The notes under the pieces were generated by a model. It worked only from the letters and a program-made list of their open reading frames with translations. It had not been told where the DNA came from and made no database searches. Shown here one piece after another: positions 60,367-64,000 of a stretch of DNA of 64,000 bases. Source of the DNA: WHSW01 sp963767285 (lineage in GTDB: Bacteria > Actinomycetota > Thermoleophilia > Solirubrobacterales > 70-9); the NCBI GenBank assembly GCA_963767285.1, contig CAVYDJ010000002.1, positions 372,001 through 436,000 of the forward strand, read 5' to 3'. Every line of letters begins with the position of its first letter. The stretch's first letter is position 1. The translations under genes were made by a program, and so were the position numbers.

Positions 60367-61677
60367 ATGCCGACGATTTCAAAGCTTCCAACGCCCCGGT
60401 TCGCAGCGCTGCTGGTCCCGCTGATCGCCTTCGCGGCGCTCTGGGCGATCCTCCGGCACGTCAACGGCCAGTCCGGCTCCGCGGTCGGACAGTCAGCGAC
60501 CTCGCCCCCCGCCAACACCGAGGACAAGCTCGCGGAGCTGCAGCGGGCCGCCGCGGCAGCGCCGGACGACCCCGAGCTGCTGGCCGGCATCGGCAACCTC
60601 CTCTACCAGCGCGGCCGCGAGACCGGCGACGGCGCCTACTTCGACGAGGCGCAGCGGTCCTTCGAGGCGGCCCGGGCGATCGATCCCCGTAACGTGGCCG
60701 CGATCGCGGGCCAGGCGACCCTGGAGCTGAACGGCCACCGCTTCGCCGACGGCCTCGCGTCCGCCCGCCATGCCCACCGGATTGCCCCGGCGGTCGTCGC
60801 GCCCTATCCGGCGCTCGTCGACGGCCTGATCGAGACCGGGCGCTACGCGGAGGCCGGCCGCACGCTCGAGCGCTTCGCGACCCTGCGTCCCGGCCTTGCC
60901 GCCTACACGCGCATCTCGTACTTTCGCGAGCTTCACGGCGACCTCGACGGTGCCGCGCAGGCCCTGCGCCTGGCGATCGCGGCCGGCTCGGGGACGGCCG
61001 AGGGCTCCGCCTACGTGCGCGTCCTGCTCGCCAACCTCAACGCGCACCGCGGCCGTGCGGGCGTGGCGGCCGCGGGCTATCGCGAGGCGCTCGCGATCGA
61101 CCCCGCGAATCGCGCCGCCGAGGTCGGTCTGGCGCACCTCGCCGCCCGGCGCGGCGACCTCGACGCGGCGATCGAGGGCATGCGCGCCGCGCTCGCCGAT
61201 CCGCCATCGCCCGACGCCCTCGCCGAGCTCGGCGAGCTCGAACAGGCCGCGGGCCTGACGGGCGCCGCGCAGCGGCACTACGCGGCGTCCGAGCGGATCG
61301 AGCGCGAGGCGATCGCCGGCGGCGCGGGCGTCGACGGGGCCGTCGTCCGCTTCTTCGCCAATCACGGCGATGTCGACTACGCGGTGGGGCTCGGCAGGCG
61401 CGCCTGGAGAACGGCGCCGAGCGTGACCTCGGCGGACGCCCACTCCTGGGCGCTTTACCGCGCCGGCCGCATCGCGGCCGCAGCGCGGTTCTCGGCGGAG
61501 GCGATGCGCCTCGGCTCGGCCGACCCGCTGTTCCTCTACCACGCCGGGATGATCGCCCGCGCGCAGGGCGACCGGGCGCACGCTCGCCACCTGCTGGCGA
61601 GCCTGCTCGAGCAGAGCCCGCGCTTCAGCCCTCTCTACGCTCCCCGCGCCGAGCGGGCTTTACGCTCACTCGGCTGA
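60367..61677 (+). CDS. TPR-repeat membrane-anchored protein
   Basis: A 436-residue protein starting at the ATG at 60367. One membrane anchor (about residues 11-28) is followed by an extracytoplasmic array of about eight tetratricopeptide repeats (ARAIDPRNVAAIAGQATLEL; REALAIDPANRAAEVGLAHL). It probably acts as a scaffold for an exported partner such as the DUF4331 protein upstream. It has no catalytic motif. Its stop is 12 bp from the convergent secreted-protein gene. Confidence 0.87.
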   Translation: MPTISKLPTPRFAALLVPLIAFAALWAILRHVNGQSGSAVGQSATSPPANTEDKLAELQRAAAAAPDDPELLAGIGNLLYQRGRETGDGAYFDEAQRSFEAARAIDPRNVAAIAGQATLELNGHRFADGLASARHAHRIAPAVVAPYPALVDGLIETGRYAEAGRTLERFATLRPGLAAYTRISYFRELHGDLDGAAQALRLAIAAGSGTAEGSAYVRVLLANLNAHRGRAGVAAAGYREALAIDPANRAAEVGLAHLAARRGDLDAAIEGMRAALADPPSPDALAELGELEQAAGLTGAAQRHYAASERIEREAIAGGAGVDGAVVRFFANHGDVDYAVGLGRRAWRTAPSVTSADAHSWALYRAGRIAAAARFSAEAMRLGSADPLFLYHAGMIARAQGDRAHARHLLASLLEQSPRFSPLYAPRAERALRSLG

Positions 61678-61689
61678 CCGAGGCCCGCC

Positions 61690-62145
61690 TCAGGCGGTCG
61701 CGCTCCACTCCGTCTTCAGCTTGCAGGTGTCGATCTTCTCGTTGCGCTTGAAGACCTTGGTGACCAGCTTGAAGGTGCCGCCCCAGGTCTCGTTGTCGGC
61801 GCCGAGCTCGCCGTTGATCGTCGACTTCGTCTCGAAGTGGTAGCCGCCGTTGTCGCTCGACGATGCGCGCTTGTCGGAGAACTCACCCGGGTCGGAGGTG
61901 TCGAACTCCTTGTAGGTGCCACCCCGGTTGCTCAGCTCGCCGCCCTCGGCGCAGGTCACGCTCGTCTTCCCGATCTTGAACGCGGTTGCGTTGCCCGCCG
62001 TGGCCACCGTCAACTTGACGTTGACGCCCTCGGCCGTCGTGCCCGTGAAGATCGTGTCCCCGGGGGCCGCCGCTGCGATCCCGGCCACCCCGAGGCTGAG
62101 ACCGACCGCCGCCGCCAATACTGCCGCTGTCCGCTTCGCTTCCAT
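61690..62145 (-). CDS. Secreted hypothetical protein
   Basis: A 151-residue protein with a signal peptide (residues about 1-27, cleavage after AAAA before PGD). The mature part is small and beta-rich, with two Cys (VTCAEGG and DTCKLK) likely to form a disulfide. I recognise no family. It lies 21 bp downstream of the WS/DGAT acyltransferase in the same direction. Confidence 0.72.
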   Translation of the reverse strand: MEAKRTAAVLAAAVGLSLGVAGIAAAAPGDTIFTGTTAEGVNVKLTVATAGNATAFKIGKTSVTCAEGGELSNRGGTYKEFDTSDPGEFSDKRASSSDNGGYHFETKSTINGELGADNETWGGTFKLVTKVFKRNEKIDTCKLKTEWSATA

Positions 62146-62166
62146 GCCGTCACTCCCTCTCGGTTC

Positions 62167-63600
62167 TCACGCCGGCGCCCGCTCCGCGTCCCGCGCTTCG
62201 CTCTCGGCCGCCTCTGCGGCCTGCACCAGCTCGGCGATCGACTCTTCAATCCCGTCGGCGATCACCGCTACGTCGTCGATTGCATCGTAGTCGGCCAGCA
62301 GGCCGAAATTGACCCCGCCGTTGTAGCTCATGATCGCCACGAAGAGGGCCTGCTCGGGGGGGAGGAAGCCGACCGGGAAGATGTCCTCGAGCTCGCGGCC
62401 GAGCACGTACAGCGGGATCTGCGGCCCCGGGACGTTGGTGACGACGAGGTTGAAGAGACGGGTCGAGAAGTTGACCCGGGCCGCTTGCGCGAGCAGCGTC
62501 GGCGGGGCGAAGTCGTTGAAACGGGAGATCACCTCGGCGCCGAGCGCCTGCTTCGAGTCCTTGACGCCCTCCATGCCCCGGCGACAGATCTCGAGCCGCT
62601 GCACCGGGTCCTCGACGTAGACGGGGATCGGGCCGCGCAGGGCGACCAGCTTGTTGCCGAGCTGTCCGCGCTCGTCGGCTCCCCGGATCGAGACGGGGAC
62701 CTGGGCGCGCAGCTCCATGCCCTCGGTCCGCACGCCGCGCGAATGCAGCCAGCGCCGCACGGCGCCGGTGACGACCGCGAGGACGACGTCGTTGACGGTG
62801 CCGCCGAGCGTCGACTTGATGCGCTTGAACTGGTCGAGGTCGGCGCGTACCCACTCGAAGCGGCGGTGGGAGCCGACGGGGACGTTGAGCGGCACCTCGG
62901 GTGCCGGGTTGGCGAAGTTCCAGCCCACCTCGCCGAGCGCCTCGACCGCCTCGGACGCCTTCTGGACCGCCTCGCGCGGGCTCTGAACGGCGTGCTCGAT
63001 CCGGCGCGCGAAGCGGATCGGCGTGCGGAGCAGGCCCTCCGCGTCCTTGGCGAGCAGCTGCGCGGCCGACGGCGTCGGGCCGGCGAGCCAGTCGCGATCC
63101 GGCTCGGCCGGCTCGGGCACCGGCTGGACGTCGAACAGCACGGTCGCGATGTCGACGCCGGAGACGCCGTCGACGAGCGCGTGGTGGGTCTTGGTCACGA
63201 AGGCGAAGCGCTTGCGGGTGAGCCCCTGGACCATCCAGATCTCCCAGAGCGGCTTCGTGCGATCGAGCTGCTGTGAGAAGACGCGCGCGGCCATGTTGCG
63301 CAGCTGCTCCTCGGAGCCCGGCGAGGGCAGCGCCGAATGGCGGACGTGGTACTCGAGGTTGAAGGCCGGGTCGTCGACCCAGAACGGCCGCCCGGTGGGC
63401 GCCGGCGGGTAGGCGAGCTTCTGGCGGAAGCGCGGCACAAGGTGCAGCCGCGACTGGACGTGGTCGAGGAGGTCGTCGTAGCTTGGCGGCGGCCCCTCGA
63501 AGATGCAGATCCCACCCACGTGCATGTGGCTGGCCGAGCTCTCGTTCGCGAGGAAGCTGACGTCGAGCGCCGACAGCCGGTCCATGTGCCCCTGGGCCAT
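62167..63600 (-). CDS. Wax ester synthase/diacylglycerol acyltransferase (WS/DGAT)
   Basis: A 477-residue bacterial acyltransferase. The catalytic HHxxxDG motif appears as KTHHALVDGVS (about residues 138-148). The opening LSALDVSFLANESSASHMHVG, the PLWEIWMVQGL strand and the C-terminal VVTNVPGPQIPLYVLG are standard for this family. It makes triacylglycerol and/or wax esters from acyl-CoA. This gives the organism storage-lipid capacity, common in actinobacteria. A secreted protein gene follows. Confidence 0.95.
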   Translation of the reverse strand: MAQGHMDRLSALDVSFLANESSASHMHVGGICIFEGPPPSYDDLLDHVQSRLHLVPRFRQKLAYPPAPTGRPFWVDDPAFNLEYHVRHSALPSPGSEEQLRNMAARVFSQQLDRTKPLWEIWMVQGLTRKRFAFVTKTHHALVDGVSGVDIATVLFDVQPVPEPAEPDRDWLAGPTPSAAQLLAKDAEGLLRTPIRFARRIEHAVQSPREAVQKASEAVEALGEVGWNFANPAPEVPLNVPVGSHRRFEWVRADLDQFKRIKSTLGGTVNDVVLAVVTGAVRRWLHSRGVRTEGMELRAQVPVSIRGADERGQLGNKLVALRGPIPVYVEDPVQRLEICRRGMEGVKDSKQALGAEVISRFNDFAPPTLLAQAARVNFSTRLFNLVVTNVPGPQIPLYVLGRELEDIFPVGFLPPEQALFVAIMSYNGGVNFGLLADYDAIDDVAVIADGIEESIAELVQAAEAAESEARDAERAPA

Positions 63601-63618
63601 GTGCCTAACTTACCGCCA

Positions 63619-64000
63619 ATGCGCCGCCTCGCCGCCACCTGCCTCTTCGCGCTTGCCCTTGCTGGATGCGGCGGCGCTGACAACGCGACGACGACGGCAT
63701 CCGAGGCCGGATTCAACGCCGAGCGGGCGTTCGAGGACCTCGCCGCCCAGGTCGAGATCGGACCGCGCCCTGCGGGGTCGCCCGCGGCCCACCGGACGGC
63801 CGAGTTCATCGCGGCCCGCATGCGCGAGGCGGGCCTCGACGGGGTGATGATCCAGGGCCCGTGGGAGAACGTGCTGGGGACGATCCCCGGCGACCTGCCG
63901 GGCACGGTGATCGCCGGCGCGCATTACGACACGAAGGACATTCCAGGGTTCGTCGGCGCCAACGACGGCGCCTCCGGGGTCGCCGTCCTGCTCGAGCTCG
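63619..64000 (+). CDS. M28-family peptidase / glutaminyl cyclase-like lipoprotein (3' end outside window)
   Basis: The first 127 residues of a protein cut by the window edge. ATG at 63619 starts a lipoprotein signal with lipobox LAGCGG at about residues 14-17. The metal-binding segment GAHYDTKD and GANDGASGVAVLLEL match zinc M28 aminopeptidases and glutaminyl-peptide cyclotransferases. It is divergent from the WS/DGAT gene. The remaining metal ligands lie outside the window, so the subgroup cannot be settled. Confidence 0.85.
   Translation, partial: MRRLAATCLFALALAGCGGADNATTTASEAGFNAERAFEDLAAQVEIGPRPAGSPAAHRTAEFIAARMREAGLDGVMIQGPWENVLGTIPGDLPGTVIAGAHYDTKDIPGFVGANDGASGVAVLLEL

Overview
The window is 64 kb of high-GC DNA (roughly 70% by eye), densely coded with many 1-8 bp gene overlaps and frequent GTG/TTG starts. 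Gene content suggests a deep-branching actinobacterium, most likely a member of the Thermoleophilia (Solirubrobacterales-like). The pointers are subtilases ending in RASWS repeats, a WS/DGAT acyltransferase, a MarP-like protease, an MprAB-like pair, an AddAB-type helicase-nuclease and many c-di-GMP proteins. The lineage is an inference from content; no rRNA or tRNA gene is visible. No gap between genes exceeds 300 bases.

Layout. 1-2.8 kb: the 3' part of a PAS histidine kinase, a single-domain response regulator and two thioredoxin-fold proteins. 2.8-8.1 kb: homoserine kinase facing two c-di-GMP enzymes and a SnoaL-like protein. 8.1-10.3 kb: a ParA-type ATPase divergent from an AAA+ ATPase, with an unusual AT-rich array of TATACG boxes between them. 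10.3-15.4 kb: a divergent glutamate synthase large subunit and a GNAT. 15.4-18.2 kb: small proteins (SnoaL-like, zinc ribbon-FHA, a frameshifted SRPBCC gene, a lipoprotein, a membrane protein). 18.2-23.4 kb: envelope-stress-like block (histidine kinase, OmpR regulator, penicillin-binding protein, MarP-like protease). 23.3-25.9 kb: HxlR and LysR regulators, a GNAT, a SnoaL remnant and an AIG2-like protein. 25.9-32.5 kb: AddA/AddB-like helicase-nuclease pair, the AddB gene carrying an apparent frameshift.

34.5-44.5 kb is a probable amine catabolism locus. A leftward run encodes an APC permease, a glutamine-synthetase-like gamma-glutamyl-amine ligase, a PuuD-like hydrolase, an aldehyde dehydrogenase and an SDR. 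Divergent from it are a choline-kinase-like phosphotransferase and a dimethylglycine-dehydrogenase-like FAD/GcvT oxidase, followed by a convergent FadR-type GntR regulator. Together they suggest import of an amine, gamma-glutamylation, oxidation and release of glutamate, with a parallel phosphorylation or demethylation branch.

44.5-64 kb: a HAD/FxsA operon and a DUF59 protein. Next come two tandem secreted subtilases with near-identical repeat tails, terminators and 5' leaders, and then a GGDEF plus HD-GYP membrane protein. A DMT transporter, a galactose-oxidase-like copper radical oxidase and a DrrAB-type ABC exporter follow. The window closes with a DUF4331 plus TPR pair, a WS/DGAT acyltransferase and the start of an M28 peptidase lipoprotein.

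The most unusual signals are: the TATACG operator array; the paired RASWS subtilases with a conserved leader that holds the ribosome-binding site in a hairpin loop; the composite amine locus; a fused SnoaL remnant; and two single-base frameshifts in otherwise conserved genes.
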